This document shows positions 31,171-41,879 of a stretch of DNA of 64,000 nucleotides, piece after piece. The notes below the pieces were generated by a model. The model saw only the letters and a list, made by a program, of their open reading frames with translations. It was not told the DNA's origin and ran no database searches. Both the position numbers and the translations under genes were made by a program. Positions within the stretch are counted from its first letter, which is position 1, and each line of letters opens with the position of its first letter. This DNA is from Hydractinia symbiolongicarpus (taxonomy: Eukaryota; Cnidaria; Hydrozoa; Anthoathecata; Hydractiniidae). The stretch lies in assembly GCF_029227915.1 (NCBI RefSeq), contig NC_079887.1:23061650-23125649 (forward strand), written 5' to 3'.

Positions 31171-32349
31171 TCAGTAAGGACCTGTTTTCGTCGCCTTGGT
31201 TTCCCTAACAAGCCTTTGCGTTCCCTATTAAAATCCCTAACTTTTACCTCCATGAGTGCTTCTTTTTACATCTGGCTGTCTCAAAATTCTACCACTTGGG
31301 TTTAGCCTGAAAAGGCGCCAATCATTCCTGAAGTTTCTTCTGTTACAAATATGGAATGTAAGAAATCAAAAACCCCTGAGAATTCTTCCGCAAGTCACAC
31401 AAAATCTTGTATAATCAAAAAACCCAAAAAACTTGCTACAAGGTCTTCCAAAACAACAGTCGCATTGCCATCTAACCCTGATTTTAGGAATAGCGGTCTA
31501 AAAAACTTGGGAAACACATGTTATGCAAACTCAATCTTACAATGTTTTTATAACCTTCCAAAAGTTAAAGAAGCCATTTATGTCAGCAAAACAACCTCAA
31601 AGTTAGCCGAAGCATTTGTAGGTGTCCTTCAAAGTTTGGCTGTTTCTAGAAGTCCAGTTGATCCCTCCCATTTTTTGCGTGATATGAAACATCATATCTC
31701 AGCTGCGAAGGGAAGTGCATTTAATATCTTTGCTCAGCACGACGTCCCCGAGGTTGTTGAATATCTCCTACCTAGTCTGTCATTAGACTTTCCATTTCTT
31801 GCAAGTCTTTTTAGTATTGACATCAAGACATCAACCACTTGTAATTCATGTCATATTACCAGCTCCTCAGAAGTTATAGCACCATGCATCCAACTTTCTC
31901 TGCACCCTACGTTGCAATCTTCCTTAGATAATTTCTTTGAAAGCGAGCAGTTGTCAGACACCAATGCCTAATTCTGCCATGTTTGCAACGCTCATCAAAC
32001 TGCTCTAGTTGAAAACGATGTAGTGTCGTGCGGTTCCCATCTCATTTTACAGCTAAAACGTTTTGCCAGTGCCAATGGCTTTGTGTCAAAAATTGCCTCT
32101 CGTATTACTGCTTACCCTGGTACCCTTTCCATTCCTTTTACCGTAGATGGAGAAGTGAAATTTCGTAAAAATTTTCAATTAAGGGCTATTATCAACCATT
32201 GCGGCAACTTAAATAATAGTCACTACACTACCATAGTCTTCGATCTAATGGTTCACAGGTGGATACATTGCAACGATAGAGCAGTAAGTTTCTGTGATGA
32301 CCGCCTTATTAACAGTCGCCTTATTAACAGTCATATGTTTTCTTTTTAG
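31171..32349 (+). pseudogene. RT C-terminal tail continuing in frame into a ubiquitin-specific protease (USP), two stops
   Basis: The first part, SVRTCFRRLGFPNK to ASFYIWLSQNSTTWV, continues the RT protein broken off at 29421. After one TAG (31303-31305) the same frame runs through PEKAPIIPE and a basic linker into a complete USP fold. The fold has GLKNLGNTCYANSILQCF (catalytic Cys box), FAQHDVPEVVEYLL, two zinc-binding pairs (CNSC and CHVC), LILQLKRF and NNSHYTTIVF with WIHCNDRAV (His box and third residue). A TAA at 31969-31971 breaks the domain. USPs remove ubiquitin. Protease domains of other types (Ulp1, OTU) are known in NeSL and RandI/Dualen retroelements, so a retroelement-encoded USP is plausible. 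The fusion is inferred from reading frame and order. Confidence 0.75.
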
Positions 32350-32376
32350 AAGAGCTGAGGTAAGGATACTTCAACC

Positions 32377-32645
32377 AGAATGAGTCAGCAAGGGGACTGG
32401 ACTACACTCAGTCTTGTCTTTGGAGAGTGACGACTCCACTTATTACCCCAGTCCAAAATAAAAACAAAATCAAATAAAAAGTAAGTTAGCAAGGGGGTTT
32501 GATCATACTAGGTCTTGTCTTTGGAGAGTGACGACTCCACTTATTACCCCAGTTAAAAAAATATATATTAGCAGTGGGGGGTATGATCACACATCATCTT
32601 GTCTTTGGAGAGTAACGACTCCACTTATTACCTGAGTTAAAACAA
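32377..32645. repeat. Three tandem units with a conserved hairpin core
   Basis: The core CTTGTCTTTGGAGAGTGACG, followed by ACTCCACTTATTACC, starts at 32413, 32514 and 32598. Each contains a TGGAG...CTCCA hairpin with an 8-base loop and is preceded by a G-rich stretch. The spacing is 101 and 84 bp. The array directly follows the USP stop codon, so it may be the 3' untranslated region of that retroelement and serve in template recognition. Confidence 0.8.
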
Positions 32646-32763
32646 AAAATAGCACAGTTGAACAGAAAGTGGTCAAAGTTTACTTCAGGAAGATAAGGAT
32701 GTCTAGTTTCTGCGGATGACCGTCCGCGGACCTCTTCGATCCAAGGTACTTAGGTTCAGAAAT

Positions 32764-32996
32764 ATGGGTTGAAACCTACCTGCCCTTGGTTAAAGTTCTG
32801 TTCATCTTTTCAAATGTGTTGTGTCCTTTTTTATTTTTTTATATGTTTTTTTAATTAAATCCTTGTAAAAAGGGAGAATTGTGCGTTTAGAGGCATTTTC
32901 TCTAGAGGAGTAAAACCTCTAGCTTTTTTCCAAAGACCTAACAGGTTGAGTTCATCATTGCGGTGGCTTTCCACATCTTTGTAAATTATTTTCGTA
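32764..32996. repeat. Dispersed repeat, copy A
   Basis: About 230 bp including AAACCTACCTGCCCTTGG, TTCTCTAGAGGAGTA and CTAACAGGTTGAGTTCATC. It is nearly identical to 39655-39887 and has a more diverged relative at about 36755-37010. It could be a retroelement 3' end or an LTR piece. Confidence 0.85.
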
Positions 32997-33761
32997 ACCT
33001 CATTGTAGCCAGCTTTGAACTGAAGCATTATATTCATGGTGAGCGGTAGATGTCGTAGGGACAAAAAAACATGAAATCTTTTTTGTGTACGTACTATAAA
33101 CAATAACTGAACGGTGTAGGCAAACATAAAATCCGCAATCAGGGAACGCACTAAAGAGTATTGTTGGCTACAGATTGAACATTGCAAACTATTTATAGTT
33201 TTATTTAAATGCTGTCAAAATTGTATACTAAATCTAAGGGAGTTAAGACGAAATACTAACTAACTATATGTAAACTAACTAGATTAACTACATAAATTAT
33301 AAAAAAATGTAGAAGGAGCGTTTTAATACTTAAATCTCAAAAAGTCTAAGGTAAAGAAAGGGCCATAAGTTAAAAAAGTGTGTATTTCAAAATAAGGAAA
33401 TAATTTCTTGTTAAAAAAAATTAAATGCATTTTAACTCTTAGCACCTTTCATTACCTTAAACCTTTGAATATAATTTGTTTGTTATTTCATTATTTTTTT
33501 TTATTTTTTTTTTTAAGTTTTTTTGAGTTTTTTTGTTTCCAGCTGAAACTGTCATGGTCTTTCCCCCCTTTTTTTCCACAAAATTGGAAGGACCAGCTGG
33601 AAACCGGCCCTTTATGTATCTTTGGATACTCTTTGTATCGAGCATAGGTTAGTTCCTAAAAATAAAATGTTGTGACAGTAAAAATAAACTGTAAGATAGA
33701 TTTGAATGTTGCATTTGGAGATTTAAAAATCTTCGATGTATGGTTACAATAGGTTACTTAC

Positions 33762-33904
33762 ATCTGTGCCATCTTTAACCACTTTCTCCCCAACCTCTTC
33801 TGTAGATTTATATACATGTCCATCCTGGACTGCTGGAGTCTCATATTTTCCCTCCACCACATTACTTTCTTTTACGCATTCTGCCATTGTTTTGTATTTT
33901 TTGA
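33762..33904 (-). CDS. Possible first coding exon of a host gene
   Basis: An ATG at 33887 in good context (AACAATGGC) opens a 42-codon frame, MAECVKESNVVEGKYETP to VVKDGTD. It ends exactly at a consensus donor (GAT|GTAAGT at 33761). A pyrimidine-rich acceptor (TTTTTTTCGTTTTAG) lies just upstream at 33905. The exon-like boundaries, acidic/hydrophilic composition and codon-phase-0 end favour a real exon. I do not recognise the protein. The next exon is not evident between 33000 and 33760, so confidence is limited. Confidence 0.4.
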
Positions 33905-33907
33905 CTA

Positions 33908-35107
33908 AAACGAAAAAAATAGACAGTGAGTAGAGAGCATGTATTCCAATACAGCAGTAGTAAAGCAAAGACATGGTTTTATACCCCCGTTTTTCACTTT
34001 GCTTTGTAGCAAATACACACGTGGCTTTTGTTTGCATTTTCAACATTACTTTATTCGCACACAACAGACAGGATCACCTTAGTACATAAGTTTTATGGGT
34101 AATTATGTCTATATATAAATTTCAGAAATATGTTAAACTTGATGTAATATCATTAATTTTTGTGGTTATACTTTAAGTTTAAAACGTAAATTTCAGAAAG
34201 AAAAAAAAATGTTAGGACTGTGTGTTATGGTTAACACAATTTAAAAACTACAAATTATAGCAACTTCAAGTTTCTTGCTTTTTTACATTTTTCAAGCTAT
34301 ACATTAAATAAATGTTTAACAACATTTTTTAGAGTAAAATCTATACAACATTTTTTAATTACTTTAACGATCGCAACGTGAATTTGTTTCTGTGACGACA
34401 CTTGCTGATTGATTCTGTTACAGAAAAAGTGTAAGTGAAAAAGTGTCATCTGTGCAATAACATTACAGTGAGTTCAACAAACTAAAGTTTCACGTTTGTT
34501 AGTCAGCTAACAGCTTTATGTAGCAATTTGATTTTTGGGACAAATACATTAGTTACGCCCCAGGGCATACATTAATTATGCAACAAAATGTAAACAAATA
34601 TGTCTACGAACGCGGTATAATATGAAACTTTAGGAATTTGAGGCTTTTTTTAGATGGCTTTTGCTGAAAAAGGGAATCTGCTTGCTCCAGAGACATAAGA
34701 ACTTTATTTACTAGTTTACTTTACTTCTAAGTCCACTTCTCACTTCCAACTTCACCTTTCTACTTTTTTACTTGGATTTTTTTCTTTTTAAATATGCTTT
34801 TTTAAACTACTCTTTTTACTTTTTTCAAGATAAAGGGATCATTCTTTTGTGGGTTTTTTTTGGTGGCGAGAGGACACAATTTTTTAAAAGTTAGCCGTTT
34901 AATTTATTTCAGCAAATCAAATTAAGTTGTTTTCATCACGTGATGTAAACAAAGTAAACCCGCTAGAAAAATAGACATAATTTTTCGGCAACTTCAAGGA
35001 AAATTTCGGTGACCTCAAAGGAATATGACGATATCCACTATGACCGTCACACACACTTCGTATTATTATATAACATAAGCAGAAGCATTTCGGACTACGT
35101 CCAAGGG
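33908..35107. other. AT-rich intergenic DNA
   Basis: No convincing ORF, RNA or repeat structure is seen. A pyrimidine-rich stretch near 34720-34860 is the only compositional feature. Confidence 0.45.
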
Positions 35108-35335
35108 GACGTGCGTATGTGATGTCACATATGTAGGGAAAACAAAAAGGAATATAGAACAAAGACGAAACAAACACCGCCCTCTTCACAAATCAGAATC
35201 AACCAACCATCTTGTAGAAAACCCGACACAAACTTTTCATGGAAGGTTATTAGTGGTGCGCTATTAAATGATAGAGAGCGAAATAACTTAAAAGCTGTTG
35301 TTATAACTATTACGACACCTCTTTTGAATGAATAA
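35108..35335 (+). pseudogene. Penelope-like GIY-YIG endonuclease tail
   Basis: The plus frame reads CDVTYVGKTKRNIEQRRNKH, then HLVENPTQTFSWKVISGAL, RERNNLKAVVI and TPLLNE before the stop at 35333. This matches the C-terminal GIY-YIG domain of Penelope-like elements, with YVGKT and the downstream Arg. The preceding RT is missing, so the copy is 5'-truncated. About 165 bp downstream (35502-35525) is CTGAAGA, a short G/C-rich hairpin, then CGAAAA, which resembles part of a hammerhead-ribozyme core, an RNA feature known in Penelope elements. Confidence 0.65.
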
Positions 35336-36079
35336 GTAGATTCACAAGTGTTTTGTCTTTTTTGCTTTGGGATTACTTAGCAATTACTCGTTTCAACACC
35401 TTTCTTTTATATGTGCATCCTTTTTAAAAATTATCAATTTTCTAGATTTCATTTTATCTCTGTAATTATGAATTATTTGCTTTCTGTTGTATATTTATTC
35501 CACTGAAGACGGGCTAGTCCGAAAATGTTCTGCTTGTTTTATAAAAATTACACAATGTTTTTTTAACATTTGCAAACAACATTTTGAAATTCCTAATTCA
35601 AGTCTCTTCACCTGAATAGCTCCCTTTCTAAAATAAATGATAGTTCAAGTGAAGTGATTTCTAGGATTCTAAAATGAAATTACGTGATTTCTTTTTTAGG
35701 CCTGTGCCAGTAAATTAATTCGCCGCTGAAAAGAATGTCACATTTGCAGGTTGGTCTACGTATCTTATTTTCAGACAGTACTTTGGATAGACATTACTGT
35801 CCTTGTAATACGACACGATTACGTTTATTTCTGAAACTTCAAAGCATAGTTTTGTTAACAACAGCTCATCAATACTGTCTGCCATGTCCAACAATAGTGA
35901 TATCAAAAGGTTTTATATCAGCGTCTTGGCAAATGATTCTTTCTCTAGAAACAGTTTTTCCACTGGCTCCTCTAAAAATTTATGTGTTTAGTGTGTATTT
36001 AATACATATTTAACATTTATACACTGATATAGTGGAATGGATCTTCCTTCTTTAATGTTCGCCTGAATAATTATCTCTT

Positions 36080-36480
36080 TCAATCTCTGCCAAAATGGTG
36101 CAAAAAGTCAATTTGACGCCTCCGTTGCTCCTCGGTGCATTTTGACTTCCGCTTCACGTTAGCCATAATCTCGTCATATTGTCTAGCATATCCATCACCA
36201 ATGACAAGAAAACCTTGGGGTGTCATTTTATAGCGACATTGACACCAGGACGTGATGAATGGAACTTGGATTGACTGGTTGGGAAGGTGGTATGATTTGG
36301 TGCGTCTTTCCAACAGTGTCGGGAAGTGTGCACAGGTCCACTGTCCATCGTGGCGATTCGTCAGGTTTGCGAGCCAAAACCATTTTTTCAGTACTCCCAT
36401 TAAAAAATATGCGTCAAGCTTTTCCTTTACGACATGTTGCCAGTGGAGCAATAAGGATGCAAGAGTGTGATCCTCACAAA
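36080..36480 (-). pseudogene. Ty3/gypsy RT remnant
   Basis: Degenerate minus-strand reading with a PDESPRWTVDL-like segment in one frame, and CQCRYKMTPQGFLVIGDGYARQYDEIMA in another, matching the RT region around the FRYCRAPQGF motif. There are multiple frame changes and internal deletions. No LTRs are seen. It is related in type to the pol piece at 29465-31049 but is a separate, older copy. Confidence 0.6.
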
Positions 36481-36754
36481 GTTAAAGATCCAAAACATCT
36501 GATATATATAAATCTAGATAGCACAATGAATTAAATACCGTGCAAGGTACCCAAAAATTTAACATGCGTGTTTTACTAGTGGCGTTATTTAACAAAAGCT
36601 GGCCTAATCATTTTTTTCTTTTTTGTTATGGCCATTGCCCTTCCTTTTTGTAGTAAGCATTAACTGCTTTTGATGCTTTAGCAGTTTAGATAAACAAGCA
36701 TGTTCAAGACTTCTTAACCCAGTCACACTAGTTTGTACAGAGTAGGACAAGTGA

Positions 36755-37010
36755 AAAGTTATGGATGAAAGAAAAGTCTATTTCCTGCTGAAGACTGTTC
36801 GCAGACCTTTTTTTAAGGTGCCTCAGCTAGACATTTTGGGTGCCTTGCTGTAGGAATATGACTTGTATTCTTTTTCAGAAGTCCTGTCCTCGCTCTCTGT
36901 CTGTTTGTTAGAATTGTGTTCCTTTATATGAACATATCCTCTAGAATTTAAGGCTTAACTGGTCGAGTTTATCATTGTGCGTCCACTTTGTAATTTTCAT
37001 TCTTCTTTAT
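36755..37010. repeat. Dispersed repeat, diverged copy C
   Basis: Shares the order of several blocks with 32690-32996 (a GTCTA..TTTCCTGC region, a CGCAGACC-like block, TCTAGAATT, and GGTCGAGTTTATCATTG) but with many differences. It is probably an old member of the same repeat family. Confidence 0.4.
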
Positions 37011-39654
37011 CTCTTCTTTTACTTTGTTATGAACTTCTATGTTTTACTGGAGTTTCTTTTTATATAAAGCATATTTAAAGGCAACTTTAATATTTTGTTT
37101 AGACCTTAATAAACATACAACATTAAAGAACAAAATATTTAATGGAGCTTTTTGGATTGAAAATAAAATGAAAACTTCTCACCAAGGAAGACTGACCCGA
37201 GTGTTGACGCTTTAAGAAATAAACATTTTTGTATCTACTAAGTGGATTATCGGTCAATCAGAGACCACACAAAAATGACGTAATGGAACTACTTAATTGG
37301 CCAGTGTGGGTCACATGGTAGGATAGTTAAAAGATTGCAGCCCTGACTCCAACAAGCTGAATGCAAGTTCCGTTTGGTGTAGGCTGGGGAGATGGATAAA
37401 TAAATGGCTCTACATGCAGACAACAGTGCAGTGCTCAAGACGAAATTCAAGAAGGATACTGTGTGCGTTTGAATATTTCTCAGTCACAGTTAGCTTTTAT
37501 GCTAACAGTTCGTCAAATCTTTGTTTAGTTAGCTAGCATGCATAACTAAAATAGCTATAACAAGCTAGTCCAGTGTCACGAGAATTGTGAATGAAAATTG
37601 TGGATGCCAATGATTCTCAATGAGACATATGTATAGCGAAGAACACACAACCTTAGACCTTTATGTGTTGTCTGCAATATGGGGAAATTGCTTTAATCTT
37701 TTACTGTTTTGTATTTTGATTTTTAGTAAAGAAAATGATTATTGAAATACATTAGCTGTTATTGTTTTGACCATTTATATGACTAAAGATTGCAGCAAGC
37801 TGTATTGACATATAGGTTAAACAATAGGCGAATGCGTTAGCACAAACAGATCAAGATTAACAAATATGTTTTTGCTTAATTAGTTTTCTGATTGAGATTT
37901 GGTGTTATATACTTAGTGGTTGTATCATATAAGATAGAACGTTAATATCTACGCAAATATTTATCGTGTTCTTTTGTTTAATCCCCTTTTAAACTGCCTT
38001 TACTTCAGAAGAGCCGAAGCTTTTTTGTTAAAATTATTCTTCTATTGGATGTTTGAGGTTAATTGTTAATCGTATTTGATGTGGTACTTTAATGTCAGAT
38101 TTTTATTTTCCTAAGGGGTGGCAGGAATTTTTACCCGTAAGGGTTTTACAAAACATTTTTGGCAGGTCAGGAGCAATCCATACACATAAAATTAGTTGAC
38201 ATGTGCGACAGTGCCTTAGCAAAATATTCAGGTGATAATTCTTGTTTCAAGAAGAATTTCATACATAAGACATACGATTGTTTCAGCAAGTTGGCCCTTT
38301 AATTATAAAGTAATATTTATACAGGTTTCATATACATATTACAATATATTCATGAATATACTTCAACAAAAGTAATTTCTGCTATCAATGTATGACCTGT
38401 TTCCTAAAAATTACAAGACTATGAAAATAAGTTAAAAGAAAATGGTGAAAACTGCAAGACTCTACACCTAAACGGTAAAAAGCTTGTAAACTTAAAACTG
38501 AGACTAATTATAACTGAGTAATAACAGAGTAATAACTGAGTAATTTTACCATCATTCCTTTATTTCTTGTATTAACTTCATGATGTCTGATAGTAGTCAT
38601 TAAAGTTAGCACACATTTCGCTATTTATACATTTCTTAACAACTCTGCACACTTTTTTCAATTTCATTTTCTTTATTCTACAGATTTTGCACTCCTTTCG
38701 ATTGATTCATACTTTCCTTTTTGTGTAGCATTTAACTGTATGTGTACAAGTGTACTATAAAGCAGAACAGAAACAATAACCATTTCGTAAATTTTAACAG
38801 CAGCATCAACATTCAAAAAGGGTCTCATTTTTTAAAATGAGGCTCAATCTGCTCGATGCTTCCTTGTTAAACTTGTCAAAGTTTGCTCATTGTTTAGTGA
38901 GGCCCACTATGTAATTTCGTGTGCACATGTGTGTTAAAAGTGATTTTTTAAGTTGTTTCTTAGGTCCCAAATTGGGTGGCAAGAATTTTTGTCCCATGGG
39001 ACCAAAGTAGATGACGTCATCACTTTTACAGTCAGCAAAAAAATAATTTCACATTTATATGTCATGTTATATATGGTTGGAAACGATCGAGTGGATCAAA
39101 AAAAATGTAAGAACCATGTCTTTAAAACGTCACGTTCGAAAGATATTACTATTCAAACTTTGTACAAATTACAGACCGGTATTTTACTGACCCAACACAA
39201 AAATAACTATACCTGCCAAATAAGTTTTTTTGATGAATTATTGGGTCACCCTAATGTCTTTCTGTTTGGTCAAAATTTGTTCATATCACGTCAAGGGATA
39301 ATTTACAGACCAGTAATTTACAGACCAAAACACGTGTTTAGTTGTTTACTTCAGTTTTGAAAAGCAAGTAGCGAATTCCACTTAGACATTTTGTATGTAT
39401 TAGCATCAGTATGATACCAAGTTTTGTTTTATAATTGTTCGATTTCAAAGACATAGACATAGAGTTCGAATGTTCTATTTCTAGAAAACATTCCATTGTT
39501 CAATTGCATAGCTAGACTGTTTAAATTCGAAGTGTTAGTAAAGTGTAATGTGAAGTTTATAGTATAGACATATATGCATAATAATAAAACGAGTAGACCG
39601 AATTATAATGGATGTTAACCGTGTAAAAACAATAAATGTGCTGGATTTTGGGAA
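37011..39654. other. Intergenic, no gene recognised
   Basis: AT-rich sequence without a credible coding frame. Small direct repeats occur, for example GAGTAATAAC at 38514-38540 and TTTACAGACCAG at 39302-39325. An open frame at 38953-39360 has no recognisable motif and is judged spurious. Confidence 0.4.
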
Positions 39655-39887
39655 ATGGATCGAAACCTACCTGCCCTTGGTTAAAGTTCTGTTCATCTTT
39701 TCAAATGTGTTGTGTCCTTTTTATTTTTTTTCATTTTTTTAATTAATTCCTTGTAAAAAGGGAGAATTGTGCTTTTAGAGGCATTTTCTCTAGAGGAGTA
39801 CAACCTCTAGCTTATTTCCAAAGACCTAACAGGTTGAGTTCATCATTGCAGTGGCTTGCCACCTCTTTGTAAATTATTTTCTTCTTC
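39655..39887. repeat. Dispersed repeat, copy B
   Basis: Nearly identical to 32764-32996, including AAACCTACCTGCCCTTGG and CTAACAGGTTGAGTTCATC. It lies on the same strand, 6.9 kb away. The high identity implies recent activity or gene conversion. Confidence 0.85.
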
Positions 39888-40011
39888 CTTAGTTCTTGCC
39901 AGCTACTGCAATGTTTTCTTTTTAGGGAAAAAAACCCTTTTTTGATTCCAAATATATATAAAAAACTGTAATAAAAGTAAGATGCGCTTGTGAAATCTGT
40001 TTCGCAAGTTA

Positions 40012-40600
40012 GTCTCTGTTCACAGACAAAAAATCCAAGCAACTCATTGTAACGAAATGCTGATGAGCAACTATGCCTGTAGTTATGAAAAACGTCATCA
40101 AAGAATCTTGTGTTTTTGAGTTAGCCAGACTTCCGGTTATGCACATACTCAGACAAACTGCAAGTGACATCGTGCAGAACATCTTCCGGGGAATGTTCGC
40201 AATAAGCATACAATGATGCTGTCGGATCCTCGCGCCCTTTAGATCCAGGAATGATATGAACCAAGGCAATGTCCATCTTTCGGGCAAAGCCACAAAAAGA
40301 GATACGATGTGCCCTTTTGCTTACTTGTTGAAATCGTTTTTGCCAGATTTCGTCTGGCGTGTTGCCAAATTTTACTGATCTTTAGTGTCCACTGCCAAAC
40401 TTCGTAGTTCTCGCAGTTGCCTACCATGCAGTGTTAAATAGTAAGCACCTCCGAACCGACGTGTGTTATAAGTATATTCCAATGGAGCAGCTAGAATCGG
40501 CTCAATATTGTCTTCGTGTACCTTTTTTATTAGAGTGCACCAATAAAAGAAAAGTTGGATAACATTTGTTCCCGGTTTAGTCACAGACAGCAACGTAGTT
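40012..40600 (-). pseudogene. KDZ-like transposase C-terminal remnant
   Basis: The minus strand (frame changing once near 40120) reads CGFARKMDIALVHIIPGSKG, then DPTASLYAYC, DVLHDVTCSLSEYVHNRKSG and NTRFFDDVFHNYRHSCSSAF. The series D-x-x-C, a Tyr/Arg helix, FFDD-x-FH and H-x-C-S matches the late core of Kyakuja-Dileera-Zisupton-type transposases and relatives. A TAA near 40123 and the frame change show decay. Residues following VCEQRL are lost. The family assignment is from pattern memory, not a search. Confidence 0.55.
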
Positions 40601-41212
40601 GCAATGGTGACTTTTATATATAAAACTAATTTTTAATTGTACAAGAATTTAGTTCATATTATTCTAGGTGTGCCTTAAATAACCTCTGTCTGTGAATAGA
40701 TTGGTATAGTGTAAAAATACAACAACACTGATTTAATTTTCAGAGGAAGTTCAACCGGCCTATATAAGAAAATTGAAACGCTACCAGTAAAGTGATTATT
40801 ATTTTTCTAGAGAAATAGAATAAAGAAACGAGTAGTTAACATATCAGTACATAAATGAACACATAAGTTAACACATGAGATAAAATACTTATTTCACAGC
40901 CACAATTGTTTAAACCTATGCCAGAGACAAACACCAATTCTGTCAAACCTGTACTCCATTGCTTTCTTACGTCGCATATGTATTTTCGATATAACAATTT
41001 ACGTTCACTCTTACGGCTTTACTCGGAGAAAACGGTGCAAAATTCCAAAGTCCAATGTCTACATTAGATGCCTTTCCCCACTGCAAATAAATAGAAAAAT
41101 TAGACTGATTTATGACAGGCAAACAGAGTGACATAACTGTGTAGTTGCTAAGAAACAATTCATTTTAGTAATTTAATTTACAAACGTTTGTTAAAGAAGA
41201 TGCCGTACATCA

Positions 41213-41620
41213 ATGTGTAGTCCTCTTCCACATCTTCGTCTAAATAATCCTCCTTCTCTTCACTATTTACAGTAAGCTCTTCGCAAGCGAAACAAAGTGC
41301 AGCATTGCTCTAGAGTCGCTTGATATTTTTACAAGAACTTTGTTCCCGTTGACATCTTGACGAATGACACCTTACGATAACAATTTTGAAAACTATCAAC
41401 CGCTACAGTAACCTGATTTAATAGTTTCCCGTCTTTTTTACTTGTGACATATTGACGAAGTATGTTGAAACTTCGCTGACATGCAATTCCTTTAATAATC
41501 GGCAGTGACAACAGGCAGATGTTGTAGCATTTCCGTTTTGCATGTTGGCACGTACAACTGAAAGTCCATTTTTGTGCTGTCACTTTAACAAATGCGCGAA
41601 CAAACACAGTGGGCTAAACA
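41213..41620 (-). other. Decayed coding region with a CxC zinc-knuckle-like motif
   Basis: A minus frame has WTFSCTCQHAKRKC followed by a leucine-rich segment, reminiscent of the CxC/SWIM-like clusters found upstream of KDZ domains. A second frame ends in an acidic tail (EEKEDYLDEDVEEDY). It lies upstream, in the same orientation, of the KDZ-like remnant, so it may be the same dead element. Confidence 0.3.
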
Positions 41621-41644
41621 GAATTTCAAATTAAATTGCATTTT

Positions 41645-41800
41645 TCCCAATTGCCGGAGGCGTTTATTCTAAAATTGACATTTTAGGGGAGGAGTTTATT
41701 TGACAGGGGTGTTTATTGCTAAAAAATAGGTTAAAAGGGCGGCGTTTAATTGACAGGTGCGCTTAATTGGCCGAGGGCGTTTATTCGATCATTTACGGCA
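41645..41800. repeat. Direct-repeat array of a GGCGTTTATT motif
   Basis: Five or more variants of GGAGGCGTTTATTC / GGGTGTTTATT / GGGCGTTTATTCG occur within 150 bp, several followed by GACAGG. Such arrays usually mark transposon subterminal regions. It lies just outside the decayed KDZ-like coding sequence. Confidence 0.65.
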
Positions 41801-41879
41801 TAGCATAATCAGCCGTTCTGTATTTTGGAATTAATTGAAAGAACCTTTTTGGCGCAGCAAATGATTAAAGGAGATATAA

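Noticed and set aside
38953-39360. 135-codon ORF as a gene
   Set aside because: No motif, signal or splice context; composition is like surrounding AT-rich DNA and it contains local direct repeats.
41645-41800. Ends of a second Tigger element
   Set aside because: The GGCGTTTATT motif differs from the Tigger GTCCGCTTTATAGGG motif and no CAGTGGAATC terminus is present.
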